NCBI GenBank assembly: GCA_963680875.1
Contig: OY804585.1
Span: 46,855,414-46,919,413, forward strand
DNA from: Bathymodiolus brooksi
Taxonomy: Eukaryota; Mollusca; Bivalvia; Mytilida; Modiolidae
Direction: 5' to 3'
Length of the DNA: 64,000 nucleotides
The position numbers and the translations under genes are program-made. This document shows, piece by piece, positions 23,931-37,250 of the stretch; the stretch's first letter is position 1, and each line of letters starts with the position of its first letter. The notes under the pieces were generated by a model, which was not told where the DNA came from, did no database searches, and was given only the letters and a program-made list of their open reading frames with translations.

Positions 23931-24315
23931 ACAATTTATCATTGCCGTACATGCATGATAGGCTTTGTTATATATATACTCTCCAATACAGTTTACATCA
24001 TCGAACATTCAAAAGTATTTGTTGTTGGATTTTTTTTTACTTTAAGCCATTATGTAAGAGATGAATACAAATGTATATACAAGGAAGTGATTACTAACAA
24101 TTTATAAAGAATACCTGTAGATTTACAGCTATTATAGTGGGTAGATAACAATACAGGTATTATTCAGACATATTGTCATGTTGGAAAACATTTTGTAGTT
24201 GGAATGTATTCTTTGATTTAAACAGTAGATAAAGACAATCGGAATTGGCTTGTCAAATTTTCTTCAAAATAATTAAAAAAAAATAAATGGTGTTGGAGAT
24301 CACTATATGTACAAT
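23931..24315. other. AT-rich noncoding stretch
   Basis: No gene or element is recognised. Confidence 0.4.
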
Positions 24316-24381
24316 AAACTTGTAACAGTTTCAGGGGCCATGGTGGTTGTGATCACATATACACAAACTTGTAACAATTTC
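24316..24381 (+). mobile_element. 32-bp SINE head fragment between 17-bp direct repeats
   Basis: The head AGGGGCCATGGTGGTTGTGA, then TCACATATACAC, lies between AAACTTGTAACAGTTTC (24316-24332) and AAACTTGTAACAATTTC (24365-24381). It has the S1 5' head only. Confidence 0.65.
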
Positions 24382-24727
24382 TTCCTATTTAAAGAATAAC
24401 ATGAAGTAATTTCTAAATATATAGTATATAAAAAAAAACTAAGATGTATGTTGACATGGACATTACTATGTTAATCAACAAACAATGGTTGTTTCTATAA
24501 ATGTTCAGTGGCAAAAATCGTTTATTGTCTACACTCATTTTGTATACCATGCATGTTCCTAGCTAATTTGTAACTGTGCTAGTGTCAATCCAGTGTGCTA
24601 TAGTTATAGTATGGACTACTCCTGAATTCTAAATATCAAAAATATATCACGAGTATCCTGAACAATGCAGTAATTTGGAATTGATAAGTGTCGTTATACT
24701 ATTTACTACATAAATGTCACACATTTG

Positions 24728-24940
24728 TTTCAGGGGGTCGTCGTGGTCGGGATTATACCATTAACGTTGTGAGATCGAATCCCGCTCAGGGAAGGTGTAC
24801 TCGATACAACATTAAATGATAGTTTGTCAGTGACTTGCCACAGGTCGACGGATTTCTCTGGGTACTCTGGATTCCTCCATCAATAAAACTGACTGCCACG
24901 ATATAACTGAAATAATGTTGAAAGTGGCATTAAACACCAT
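24728..24940 (+). mobile_element. S1-family SINE that seeds a tandem array
   Basis: The head GGGGGTCGTCGTGGTCGGGA is followed by box B-like GAGATCGAATCCC, with part of the head-to-box-B spacer missing. The 3' tail GTGGCATTAAACACCATAAC, then CCTAACC, continues directly into the 43-bp array. Confidence 0.85.
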
Positions 24941-26895
24941 AACCCTAACCTTTGTTTAAAGTGGCATTAAACACCATAGCCCTAACTTTTGTTTAAAGTG
25001 GCATTAAACACCATAACCCTAACTTTTGTTTAAAGTGGCATTAAACACCATAGCCCTAACCTTAACCTTTGTTTAAAGTGGCATTAAACACCATAGCCAT
25101 AACCCTAACCTTTGTTTAAAGTGGCATTAAACACCATAACCCTAACCTTTGTTTAAAGTGGCATTAAACACCATAGCCCTAACCCTAACCTTTGTTTAAA
25201 GTGGCATTAAACACCATAGCCCTAACCCTAACCTTTGTTTAAAGTGGCATTAAACACCATAGCCCTAACCCTAACCTTTGTTTAAAGTGGCATTAAACAC
25301 CATAGCCATAACCCTAACCTTTGTTTAAAGTGGCATTAAACACCATAACCCTAACCTTTGTTTAAAGTGGCATTAAACACCATAGCCCTAACCCTAACCT
25401 TTGTTTAAAGTGGCATTAAACACCATAGCCCTAACCCTAACCTTTGTTTAAAGTGGCATTAAACACCATAGCCCTAACCCTAACCTTTGTTTAAAGTGGC
25501 ATTAAACACCATAGCCCTAACCCTAACCTTTGTTTAAAGTGGCATTAAACACCATAGCACTAACCCTAACTTTTGTTTAAAGTGGCATTAAACACCATAG
25601 CCCTAACCCTAACCTTTGTTTAAAGTGGCATTGAACACCATAGCCCTAACCCTAACCTTTGTTTAAAGTGGCATTAAACACCATAGCCCTAACCCTAACC
25701 TTTGTTTAAAGTGGCATTAAACACCATAGCCCTAACCCTAACCTTTGTTTAAAGTGGCATTAAACACCATAGCCCTAACCCTAACCTTTGTTTAAAGTGG
25801 CATTAAACACCATAACCCTAACCTTTGTTTAAAGTGGCATTGAACACCATAACCCTAACCTTTGTTTAAAGTGGCATTAAACACCATAGCACTAACCCTA
25901 ACTTTTGTTTAAAGTGGCATTGAACACCATAGCCCTAACCCTAACCTTTGTTTAAAGTGGCATTGAACACCATAGCCCTAACCCTAACCTTTGTTTAAAG
26001 TGGCATTAAACACCATAGCCCTAACCCTAACCTTTGTTTAAAGTGGCATTAAACACCATAACCCTAACCCTAACCTTTGTTTAAAGTGGCATTAAACACC
26101 ATAGCCCTAACCCTAACCTTTGTTTAAAGTGGCATTAAACACCATAACCCTAACCTTTGTTTAAAGTGGCATTGAACACCATAACCCTAACCTTTGTTTA
26201 AAGTGGCATTAAACACCATAGCACTAACCCTAACTTTTGTTTAAAGTGGCATTGAACACCATAGCCCTAACCCTAACCTTTGTTTAAAGTGGCATTGAAC
26301 ACCATAGCCCTAACCCTAACCTTTGTTTAAAGTGGCATTAAACACCATAGCCCTAACCCTAACCTTTGTTTAAAGTGGCATTAAAAACCATAACCCTAAC
26401 CCTAACCTTTGTTTAAAGTGGCATTAAACACCATAGCCCTAACCCTAACCTTTGTTTAAAGTGGCATTAAAAACCATAGCCCTAACCCTAACCTTTGTTT
26501 AAAGTGGCATTAAACACCATAGCCCTAACCCTAACCTTTGTTTAAAGTGGCATTAAAAACCATAACCCTAACCCTAACCTTTGTTTAAAGTGGCATTGAA
26601 CACCATAGCCCTAACCCTAACCTTTGTTTAAAGTGGCATTGAACACCATAGCCCTAACCCTAACCTTTGTTTAAAGTGGCATTAAACACCATAGCCCTAA
26701 CCCTAACCTTTGTTTAAAGTGGCATTAAACACCATAGCCCTAACCCTAACCTTTGTTTAAAGTGGCATTAAACACCATAGCCCTAACCCTAACCTTTGTT
26801 TAAAGTGGCATTAAACACCATAGCCCTAACCCTAACCTTTGTTTAAAGTGGCATTAAACACCATAGCCCTAACCCTAACCTTTGTTTAAAGTAAT
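24935..26895 (+). repeat. 37/43-bp tandem array derived from the SINE tail, about 46 copies
   Basis: The unit is TTTGTTTAAAGTGGCATTAA, then ACACCATAGCC, then one to two CCTAAC hexamers. Units are mostly 43 bp, with 37-bp and a few longer forms that differ by whole 6-bp telomere-like steps. The core GTGGCATTAAACACCATA is the S1 SINE tail. Confidence 0.95.
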
Positions 26896-28295
26896 AAGAC
26901 ATGTAAAAAAGGTACTTGTTTTTCATTGTCAGACACTAAATGATATTTTTGATTGTGACGATATTTGTAAAGTGATGTCACAGTGAAATAAATGTTTGTA
27001 TTTCATAGCTATCTATGCAATTGATTACCACTCTGTATTATTGTAAAATACTTATTAACAAGTCATGATTTTTAAATATTTTTAAATTAATGTTTGACCA
27101 TGGAAATGAAATCTAACTGCAAAGAAATTTAGAAGGTGTGAAAATTTTAAAAGTACTGTGAAATTTGAAGATAAATAGATAATTACCATTCTAATTATCT
27201 CATGATATTTAAAGTTTGAACAGAAGAATCATTTGAAGATTTGTTAATCAAAGAAGTTGATATTGAACATTTAAAAGAGGAATGTCTAGGGGCAAGGAAT
27301 TACTTTACTTGGATTGGAGATTTTTCTTCTAGGTGACCTTGGCTTTGTTACTTTCATTTAACTTTGTAGAAAAAAAAGACATAAGAGGAATCCATAGAAC
27401 ACATTATTCTTGACACACAAATGATACACAAATGAATTGCTCATACAAACATTTTATTTTTCACAGAGATTGTTCTTCTATGTTATCTTGGTTTTGTTAC
27501 TTTCATTCAACTTTGTAGAAAAAAGAAACACAAGAAGAATCCACAGAACACATTATTCTTGACACACAAATCACTTGCTCATACAAACATTTTCTATCTT
27601 ACAAAATCATTAATGGCTATCAAGATTTCAGATTTGCTTGTAATGCAATAACGCATATGATTTCAATCCAACTTTTATTCACAGACCCAGTAAAAATTGA
27701 AATTAAATATAATGACCTTTGAACTTGTGACTTTGCTAAGAGGTATTAAATTCTATTTATTTTACTGCCTAAAGACTTAAAAGTTTGAAGGCCTTGGTAC
27801 TTTGGTTTTAAAACCATTTGGATATATGGATATACATGTAGAAAGAAATTTACTTGTAGATACAAATCTAAATGTGAACAACATCTTCATTATAAGAGGA
27901 CAATTAACCCAGTATAAACAGAACTTTTACATGACTTTACCCTGTCAATAAATGTCTTGATAACATTGTACTGGTCAGGTTCATAATACTTAATGGTTTT
28001 CTGAAATTATTTACATTCAATGATTTTATACTATTTATTTGATATTTAAAACCATTTTATTTTGACGATAAGAACACGAGGCTGTACATGTACCCGATGG
28101 AAATTATTATCCGGAGATCACGGAGAGATCAAAGCTATAGATTCATATGGCCGTGAACTTTTTCAATTATTAAAATATCATAAAAAATATATTTTGTGAG
28201 CTTTGAAAATTGAAATTTTGTACACATTTCTTAACCTTTTATCCCTTCTCACAGCTACTGATCAAATATGTTTTGAATTCATGTTCACCAAACCC
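26896..28295. other. noncoding stretch with one diverged 140-bp duplication
   Basis: 27317-27457 and 27466-27596 are diverged direct repeats sharing TTTGTTACTTTCATT and AACACATTATTCTTGACACA. No gene is supported elsewhere here. Confidence 0.5.
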
Positions 28296-28299
28296 ATAA

Positions 28300-28490
28300 A
28301 CTAACGTTGTGAGTTCGAATTCCGCTTAGGCGAGGTGTACAACATAATGTGATAAAGTTTTTCAGTAACTTGCGGCAGGTCGGTGATGCTCTCTGGGTAC
28401 TCTTAATTATTCCTTCCACCAATAAAGCTGACTGCCATGATATAGCTGAAATATTGTTGTAAGTGGCGTTAAACATCATAACCCTAACCC
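28300..28490 (+). mobile_element. 5'-truncated S1-family SINE
   Basis: It starts just before box B (GTGAGTTCGAATTCCGC), then GATAAAGTTTTTCAGTAACT, the tail ATATAGCTGAAATATTGTTG and GTGGCGTTAAACATCATAAC, ending in CCTAACCCCCC. Confidence 0.85.
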
Positions 28491-28544
28491 CCCACTTTGG
28501 ATATATTAGTGTGCTCCCATCAAATAGGGTACTAGCCCCCACTA

Positions 28545-28705
28545 TTCAAATCCAACTCATGATGTTGATCTAGTACAAAATAAACATCATCATCGTTTCA
28601 TCAAAATGCAACTTGTTCTTGCCATGATATATAGTTTTCTCTGTACCAATGTATTTGGCTGTATGAGAATAAAGAATTGATCACTTGGCATTAAACAACA
28701 GTCGC
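28545..28705 (+). mobile_element. degenerate S2-family SINE 3' half
   Basis: GATGTTGATCTAGTACAAAA and CTTGTTCTTGCCATGATATA match the S2 3' half. The tail TGGCATTAAACAACAGTCGC follows after an unrelated-looking insertion of about 40 bp. Confidence 0.55.
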
Positions 28706-29889
28706 TAAGAGGAAATATTTACCAGCAGCTAAAGGGAGATAATTTGCTGTTGTTTCTTGTAGAATTGGATTGAAAATTTTTATTTTTTTGTCTATTTTTA
28801 CAGAACATTTGTTTCCATTAGAAACATGGTAGTAATTACAATGGAAAGTGATTGAAATCATGTTACAGTCCAATAGTATAAACATATTGAATCAGTTACT
28901 ATCGATCACTATAATATCTAAGTTTTTTTTTTAAAATAGAACTATTCTCTTTTGTTTGGGGAAGAAATAAATGAAATATTATATTCAGCAATAATATACC
29001 ATTCCAATATGACATCCCTTTTGTTTTTCAGTGTCAATGGCTTTTGGTTTGCTAATTTACTCAAATAGAAAATGCAGAAGAAAAAAATCCTCTTGATCTA
29101 TGCTTTAAGGATTGGTTAGTTAATGGGTAGACTCTGAGCTATTTTTAAAATATACCCTCACAGTTTCGGTGAAAGATTTTTTGTGTTGAACCAGAAAAGG
29201 AAATCTATGTTCACTTTTAAATGTTTTGTGTTTAAAGATATAAATTTCTTTTAAAAATATACTAGCAATGTTATCCTTGAATGATTTTGAAAGCCTGGTG
29301 CTGTGTATTTTATGAATGAAATTTGAAATATGAGTAATAGAACAACAATTCAATGAATAAATTCATATTTGTCTTTGTTACATGTAGATAGGTTCATTGT
29401 GTGTATATATATACACCAGTCGTTTTTTCTTCTTCAAGAATATGGTTGTTTCAATTTTGGATATTTTTATGTTGACATAATATTCCATGAAAAGAGAAAT
29501 TGACTGTTATTTTTAAGGATTTCAGAAAAAAAAGTAAGATTTTTTTTTTAAAATGATTGGGTTTTTTTTAATTACAAATGCTTCAGAATTTTTACAATAT
29601 AGTTATCTAAAAGACAACAGAAATTAAATGAGTATTACAATATGTTGAATATCTATAGAAGTTTTATTATACATGTATCATTTCGTGAATTTAATTTAAG
29701 GATGGGCGTACCTGCTGTGGTAGTTGTTTTGTTTACACTAGTAAATTGAAAAATTGATGTCAACAAATCGACAAAAACACAATAACAAGAATGTAGACAT
29801 AACAATAAGATGATAGAAATATAAGGTCTGGTTTGGGACAGACACAAAACAGGTTTACTGGGTTTGTAGTTATTGGTTCTTACTGGTAA
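28706..29889. other. AT-rich noncoding stretch
   Basis: Several short minus-strand frames exist (28691-28885, 29120-29353), but none has a recognisable domain. Confidence 0.4.
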
Positions 29890-30096
29890 TGGCACTTTCA
29901 GCATTGTTTCAGCTATAACGTGACTACCAGTGGGGAGAAAGCCTAGACAGATATAACTAACTGACCGCTGAAATTGTCGACCTTGTGTAGGTGTATAGAA
30001 ACCTTCACACCTGAGATGAATATCAGGACGTGAACCCACTGTGACAGACTTGTGGTTAGAAGTCTACCACCATAGCCATTGAGCCACTCGGGGCCC
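29890..30096 (-). mobile_element. third SINE-like family (S3), tRNA-like head
   Basis: On the minus strand, GGGCCCCGAGTGGCTCAATG (box A-like) is followed by GTGGGTTCACGTCC (box B-like, one mismatch to the consensus). The tail is GTTATAGCTGAAACAATGC then TGAAAGTGCC, so it shares the common SINE 3' motif. The spans of open frame over it are not genes. Confidence 0.6.
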
Positions 30097-30140
30097 ATCA
30101 CAAATTGTTTTAGTTGTACACTTGTTATTAGGTACTTGAC

Positions 30141-33100
30141 AAGTAGATTTCCAATAGACAGACCAATATAACCACATACATACTTCAACTCATACCCCCA
30201 ATAGACACACCAATATAACCAGGGGCGGATTTAGAGGGGGGCGTGCGGGGCGTGCGCCCCCCCTAAAATTCGCAAAGCATATGTTATACAACGTTAATTA
30301 AGCAGTTCAACAAACAACTTTTTCATGAATGGTTAACTCGTGACCTGTAGTAAAATATTCCTACACATTGTAAATACACGTTGGGTGTGTTCGTTGATTC
30401 ATATATGGATTCGCCGACAATTTCCGCTTTTGTTTGTCTATAAACAAGAACGGTCGAATCATATGTTTTCAATGAATGAATCAAACGACGAAAAGAAAAG
30501 CTCCATCCGGGCGGGCAGTATTAACTAGAACTACCCGAGAGGACAAGCACCGAAAGTACAGACAAATTAGTGAAATGAGGAATGCGTTAAAACTAAACCA
30601 ATAGTTCTTTGAAGGGCTAAAATATCGTGATCGATCAGTCATGAGTTGAACAATTCGCATCACGGTTGTTCAAAAAAGGTTTTCTTTAGGTTCTTATAAT
30701 CTGACAAAAATATACTGTTAACAATTATCCGACAAAATTAAGACTCAAAATCAAGTTTTTTGGTCTGATATAAATGGTGTGGTTGGTTCAAAATTGTCGT
30801 TCAAATAAATGTCTGTAATTCCTAAAATCCACAGAGCTTCATGGCCCCCTACCAGGGTTCTACCCTGGACCAGCTGGGGACCTTAAGTGGTCCCCAGACC
30901 CCTCGCCTACTCACGCCCCCCCTAACCATAAATCCTGGATCCGCCCCTGATAACCACATACATACTTCAACTCATACCACCAGTAGATACACCAATATAA
31001 CCACATACATACTTCAACTCATACCCCCAGTAGACACACTAATATAACCACATACATACTTCAACTCATACCCCCAGTAGACACATCAATATAACCACAT
31101 ACATGCTTCAACTCATACCCCCAGTAGACATACCAATATAACCACATACATACTTCAACTCATACCCCCAGTAGACACATCAATATAACCACATGCATGC
31201 TTCAACTCATACCCCCAGTAGACATACCAATATAACCACATACATACTTCAACTCATACCCCCAGTAGACACACAAATATAACCACATACATACTTCAAC
31301 TCATACCCCCAGTAAACACATCAATATAACCACATACATGTACATACTTCAACTCATACCCCCAGTAAACACATCAATATAACCACATACATACTTCAAC
31401 TCATACCCCCAGTAGACATACCAATATAACCACATACATACTTCAACTCATACCCCCAGTAGACACACCAATATAACCACATACATACTTCAACTCATAC
31501 CCCCAGTAGACATACCAATATAACCACATACATACTTCAACTCATACCCCCAGTAGACACATCAATATAACCACATACATACTTCAACTCATACCCCCAA
31601 TAGACACATCAATATAACCACATACATACTTCAACTCATACCCCCAGTAGACACATCAATATAACCACATACATACTTCAACTCATACCCCCAGTAGACA
31701 CATCAATATAACCACATACATACTTCAACTCATACCCCAGTAGACACACCAATATAACCACATACATACTTCAACTCATACCCCAGTAGACATACCAATA
31801 TAACCACATACATACTTCAACTCATACCCCCAGTAGACACATCAATATAACCACATACATACTTCAACTCATACCCCCAGTAGACACATCAATATAACCA
31901 CATACATACTTCAACTCATACCCCCAGTAGACACATCAATATAACCACATACATACTTCAACTCATACCCCTAGTAAACACACCAATATAACCACATACA
32001 TACTTCAACTCATACCCCCAGTAGACACATCAATATAACCACATACATGCTTCAACTCATACCCCCAGTAGACACACCAATATAACCACATACATACTTC
32101 AACTCATACCCCCAGTAGATATACCAATATAACCACATACATACTTCAACTCATACCCCCAGTAGACATACCAATATAACCACATACATACTTCAACTCA
32201 TACCCCCAATAGACACATCAATATAACCACATACATACTTCAACTCATACCCCCAATAGACACATCAATATAACCACATACATACTTCAACTCATACCCC
32301 CAGTAGACACACCAATATAACCACATACATACTTCAACTCATACCCCCAGTAGACACACCAATATAACCACATACATACTTCAACTCATACCCCCAGTAA
32401 ACACACCAATATAACCACATACATACTTCAACTCATAGCCCCAGTAAACACACCAATATAACCACATACATACTTCAACTCATACCCCCAGTAGACACAC
32501 CAATATAACCACATACATACTTCAACTCATACCCCCAATAGACACACCAATATAACCACATACATACTTCAACTCATACCCCCAATAGACACACCAATAT
32601 AACCACATACATACTTCAACTCATAGCCCCAGTAGACACATCAATATAACCACATACATACTTCAACTCATACCCCCAGTAGACACATCAATATAACCAC
32701 ATACATACTTCAACTCATACCCCCAGTAGACACACCAATATAACCACATACATACTTCAACTCATACCCCCAGTAAACACACCAATATAGCCACATACAT
32801 ACTTCAACTCATACCCCCAGTAGACATACCAATATAACCACATACATACTTCAACTCATACCCCCAGTAGACACATCAATATAACCACATACATACTTCA
32901 ACTCATACCCCCAGTAGACACATCAATATAACCACATACATACTTCAACTCATACCCCCAATAGACACACCAATATAACCACATACATACTTCAACTCAT
33001 ACCCCCAGTAGACACACCAATATAACCACATACATACTTCAACTCATACCCCCAGTAAACACATCAATATAACCACATACATACTTCAACTCATACCCCC

Positions 33101-36008
33101 AGTAGACATACCAATATAACCACATACATACTTCAACTCATACCCCCAATAGACACATCAATATAACCACATACATACTTCAACTCATACCCCCAGTAGA
33201 CATACCAATATAACCACATACATACTTCAACTCATACCCCCAGTAGACATACCAATATAACCACATACATACTTCAACTCATATCCCCAATAGACACACC
33301 AATATAACCACATACATACTTCAACTCATACCCCCAGTAGACACATCAATATAACCACATACATACTTCAACTCATACCCCCAGTAGACACACCAATATA
33401 ACCACATACATACTTCAACTCATACCCCCAGTAGACATACCAATATAACCACATACATACTTCAACTCATACCCCCAGTAGACACATCAATATAACCACA
33501 TACATACTTCAACTCATACCCCCAATAGACACATCAATATAACCACATACATACTTCAACTCATATCCCCAGTAGACACATCAATATAACCACATACATA
33601 CTTCAACTCATACCCCCAGTAGACACATCAATATAACCACATACATACTTCAACTCATACCCCAGTAGACACACCAATATAACCACATACATACTTCAAC
33701 TCATACCCCCAGTAGACATACCAATATAACCACATACATACTTCAACTCATACCCCCAGTAGACACATCAATATAACCACATACATACTTCAACTCATAC
33801 CCCCAGTAGACACATCAATATAACCACATACATACTTCAACTCATACCCCCAGTAGACACATCAATATAACCACATACATACTTCAACTCATACCCCTAG
33901 TAAACACACCAATATAACCACATACATACTTCAACTCATACCCCCAGTAGACACATCAATATAACCACATACATGCTTCAACTCATACCCCCAGTAGACA
34001 CGCCAATATAACCACATACATACTTCAACTCATACCCCCAGTAGACATACCAATATAACCACATACATACTTCAACTCATACCCCCAGTAGACATACCAA
34101 TATAACCACATACATACTTCAACTCATACCCCCAATAGACACATCAATATAACCACATACATACTTCAACTCATACCCCCAATAGACACATCAATATAAC
34201 CACATACATACTTCAACTCATACCCCCAGTAGACACATCAATATAACCACATACATACTTCAACTCATACCCCCAGTAGACACACTAATATAACCACATA
34301 CATACTTCAACTCATACCCCCAGTAAACACATCAATATAACCACATACATACTTCAACTCATAGCCCCAGTAAACACACCAATATAACCACATACATACT
34401 TCAACTCATACCCCCAGTAGACACATCAATATAACCACATACATACTTCAACTCATACCCCCAGTAGACACATCAATATAACCACATACATACTTCAACT
34501 CATACCTCCAATAGACACATCAATATAACCACATACATGGTTCAACTCATACCCCCAGTAAACATACCAATATAACCACATACATACTTCAACTCATACC
34601 CCCAGTAGACACATCAATATAACCACATACATACTTCAACTCATACCCCCAGTAGACACACCAATATAACCACATACATACTTCAACTCATAGCCCCAGT
34701 AAACACACCAATATAACCACATACATACTTCAACTCATACCCCCAGTAGACACATCAATATAACCACATACATACTTCAACTCATACCCCCAATAGACAC
34801 ACCAATATAACCACATACATACTTCAACTCATACCCCCAGTAGACACATCAATATAACCACATACATACTTCAACTCATACCCCCAGTAGACACATCAAT
34901 ATAACCACATACATACTTCAACTCATACCCCCAATAGACACACCAATATAACCACATACATACTTCAACTCATACCCCCAGTAGACACATCAATATAACC
35001 ACATACATACTTCAACTCATACCCCCAATAGACATACCAATATAACCACATACATACTTCAACTCATACCCCCAATAGACACATCAATATAACCACATAC
35101 ATACTTCAACTCATACCCCCAGTAGACACACTAATATAACCACATACATACTTCAACTCATACCCCCAGTAGACACATCAATATAACCACATACATACTT
35201 CAACTCATACCCCCAGTAGACATACCAATATAACCACATACATACTTCAACTCATACCCCCAGTAGACACATCAATATAACCACATACATACTTCAACTC
35301 ATACCCCCGGTAGACATACCAATATAACCACATACATACTTCAACTCATACCCCCAGTAGACACATCAATATAACCACATACATACTTCAACTCATACCC
35401 CAGTAGACACACCAATATAACCACATACATACTTCAACTCATACCCCCAGTAAACACATCAATATAACCACATACATACTTCAACTCATACCCCCAGTAG
35501 ACATACCAATATAACCACATACATACTTCAACTCATACCCCCAGTAGACATACCAATATAACCACATACATACTTCAACTCATACCCCCAATAGACACAT
35601 CAATATAACCACATACATACTTCAACTCATACCCCCAGTAGACACACCAATATAACCACATACATACTTCAACTCATACCCCCAGTAAACACATCAATAT
35701 AACCACATACATACTTCAACTCATACCCCCAGTAGACATACCAATATAACCACATACATACTTCAACTCATACCCCCAGTAGACACACTAATATAACCAC
35801 ATACATACTTCAACTCATACCCCCAGTAAACACATCAATATAACCACATACATACTTCAACTCATACCCCTAGTAGACATACCAATATAACCACATACAT
35901 ACTTCAACTCATACCCCCAATAGACACATCAATATAACCACATACATACTTCAACTCATACCCCCAGTAGACACACTAATATAACCACATACACACTTCA
36001 ACTCATAA
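30141..36008. repeat. 47-bp minisatellite, about 109 copies, interrupted by a transposon
   Basis: The unit is CCACATACATACTTCAACTC, then ATACCCCCAGTAGACACACC, then AATATAA. It starts with about two copies at 30141-30219, is interrupted at 30220-30949 and continues to 36008. Variants alternate at the ACACACC, ACACATC and ACATACC position. A stretch of about 1.925 kb (about 41 units) is duplicated: rare variants at 31731 and 31971 recur at 33656 and 33897. Confidence 0.97.
30220..30949 (+). mobile_element. 730-bp member of the CAGGGGCGGATCC-type family, inserted in the 47-bp array
   Basis: The ends are CAGGGGCGGATTTAGAG and TCCTGGATCCGCCCCTG. The flanks are ATAAC on both sides (30215-30219 and 30950-30954), and the array phase resumes exactly after removal of the element plus one TSD. 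The interior is unlike the two short copies, has no frame longer than about 68 codons and shows no transposase, so it is non-autonomous. Confidence 0.9.
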
Positions 36009-36221
36009 AACGTGAAATCTTTTTTTGTTATAGTTGATAAGGAAACACACACTCAGTATTAGAGAACAAAATATTAAAGGGAAATAATTGCTGTTATGGT
36101 GTATTTTATTACATTTGATATGAAACAACATTAAGTTTTCTCCCATAGGGATATTATTTTATTATCTCCCTTGTCTGACTTAATAAAGGAAGACAACTTA
36201 CTAATGTTTGATAATGGGTGT
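36009..36221. other. short noncoding stretch
   Basis: AT-rich link between the 47-bp array and the S2 SINE. Confidence 0.4.
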
Positions 36222-36234
36222 CAGTCAATTAGGA

Positions 36235-36580
36235 GTGAGTGACTGATTGTTGTTTAACGCCAATTCAGCAATTTTTCAGCTATATCATGGCGAGAACAAG
36301 TTAATTTTCAATGAGATGTTGTTGTGATCCGCTTTGTACTAGACCAACACGCTGAGTGGGATTTTCATAACAGTCCACGGATAGACATGTCGCTTAACTC
36401 AGACACATTATCCTGAATCCGAGCCAACCAGTCTTTGCTCTTTCTCCTTAATGCTGCGTGCTTAGCGGAGAAGCAACAAATACCAATTTTATAGTCATTG
36501 GTTTGACCCGACTGGGGCTCGAACCCACAATCTACCGCACTTGAGGCGAGCACTCTAACCATTATGTCACTGATGCGGTT
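36235..36580 (-). mobile_element. intact S2-family tRNA-derived SINE with a 13-bp TSD
   Basis: On the minus strand the head reads TGACATAATGGTTAGAGTGC (box A, one mismatch) and GTGGGTTCGAGCCCCAG (box B, perfect consensus). A central body and the tail GCCATGATATAGCTGAAAAA then GGCGTTAAACAACAATCAG follow. CAGTCAATTAGGA flanks it at 36222-36234 and 36581-36593. Confidence 0.92.
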
Positions 36581-36593
36581 CAGTCAATTAGGA

Positions 36594-37250
36594 AGACCAA
36601 ACAAATATTTTAACATGTATAAATAGAGATAGACTTGGTTGAGGAGGAGTGTAATATGATTAAACCTCAATATTAATATCAATGTTTTATTTTCCAGGTG
36701 GTTTTTTTAGATGATGATAGGAACCATGACAGACTTTTGAATTTCTTACCAAGTGACTATACAGTAGTATGTTAGAGGGTATGTTTAATTTACCATACTA
36801 TTTATAGATTTTTGAGATCTTTTTGTGATGTTTACACAGCTTCACCAGAATGGAACCAATTTAAGGATTAACAGCATGTTTACTGTAGAATCTTTCTAAA
36901 TCAATATAAAAAGGAAGATATCTAATTTAGTGCACACAACACATTTCTGTAATAACCTTCATTAGGTCCTGGTCAAAAGATTGGAAAACTAAATAATTCT
37001 AAAGTCATACAAGTTTTTTCTTGATTAATTTGAAGTACTGATGAATAAGGTCTGTTCATAGTAATTGTTAGCTAAATTTTCCCTAATAACTTAATAACTT
37101 TGCTAATTCTAACTAAAATCTTGTAGGTTCTTTAAACATCGTTTTTTTTTATTATCGAAATTCGAGAGAACAAGGTGCCATTCTATATTCACTATGGGTC
37201 AGTTTAACTAAAGGGAGGCAACAAGATGCTACTCTTTATAGAATAATTGC
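36594..37250. other. noncoding stretch with part of a dispersed repeat
   Basis: 36915-37010 matches the left part of the dispersed repeat seen at 1778-1874 (GTGCACACAACAC, AAAGATTGGAAA). Nothing else is recognised. Confidence 0.5.

Noticed and set aside
24935..26895. A true telomere
   Set aside because: CCCTAA hexamers occur only one or two at a time between unique linker sequence, and the array is internal.
19289..36580. Functional tRNA genes at the box A/B-like sequences
   Set aside because: No cloverleaf with an acceptor stem can be built, and each sits at the head of a repeated SINE.
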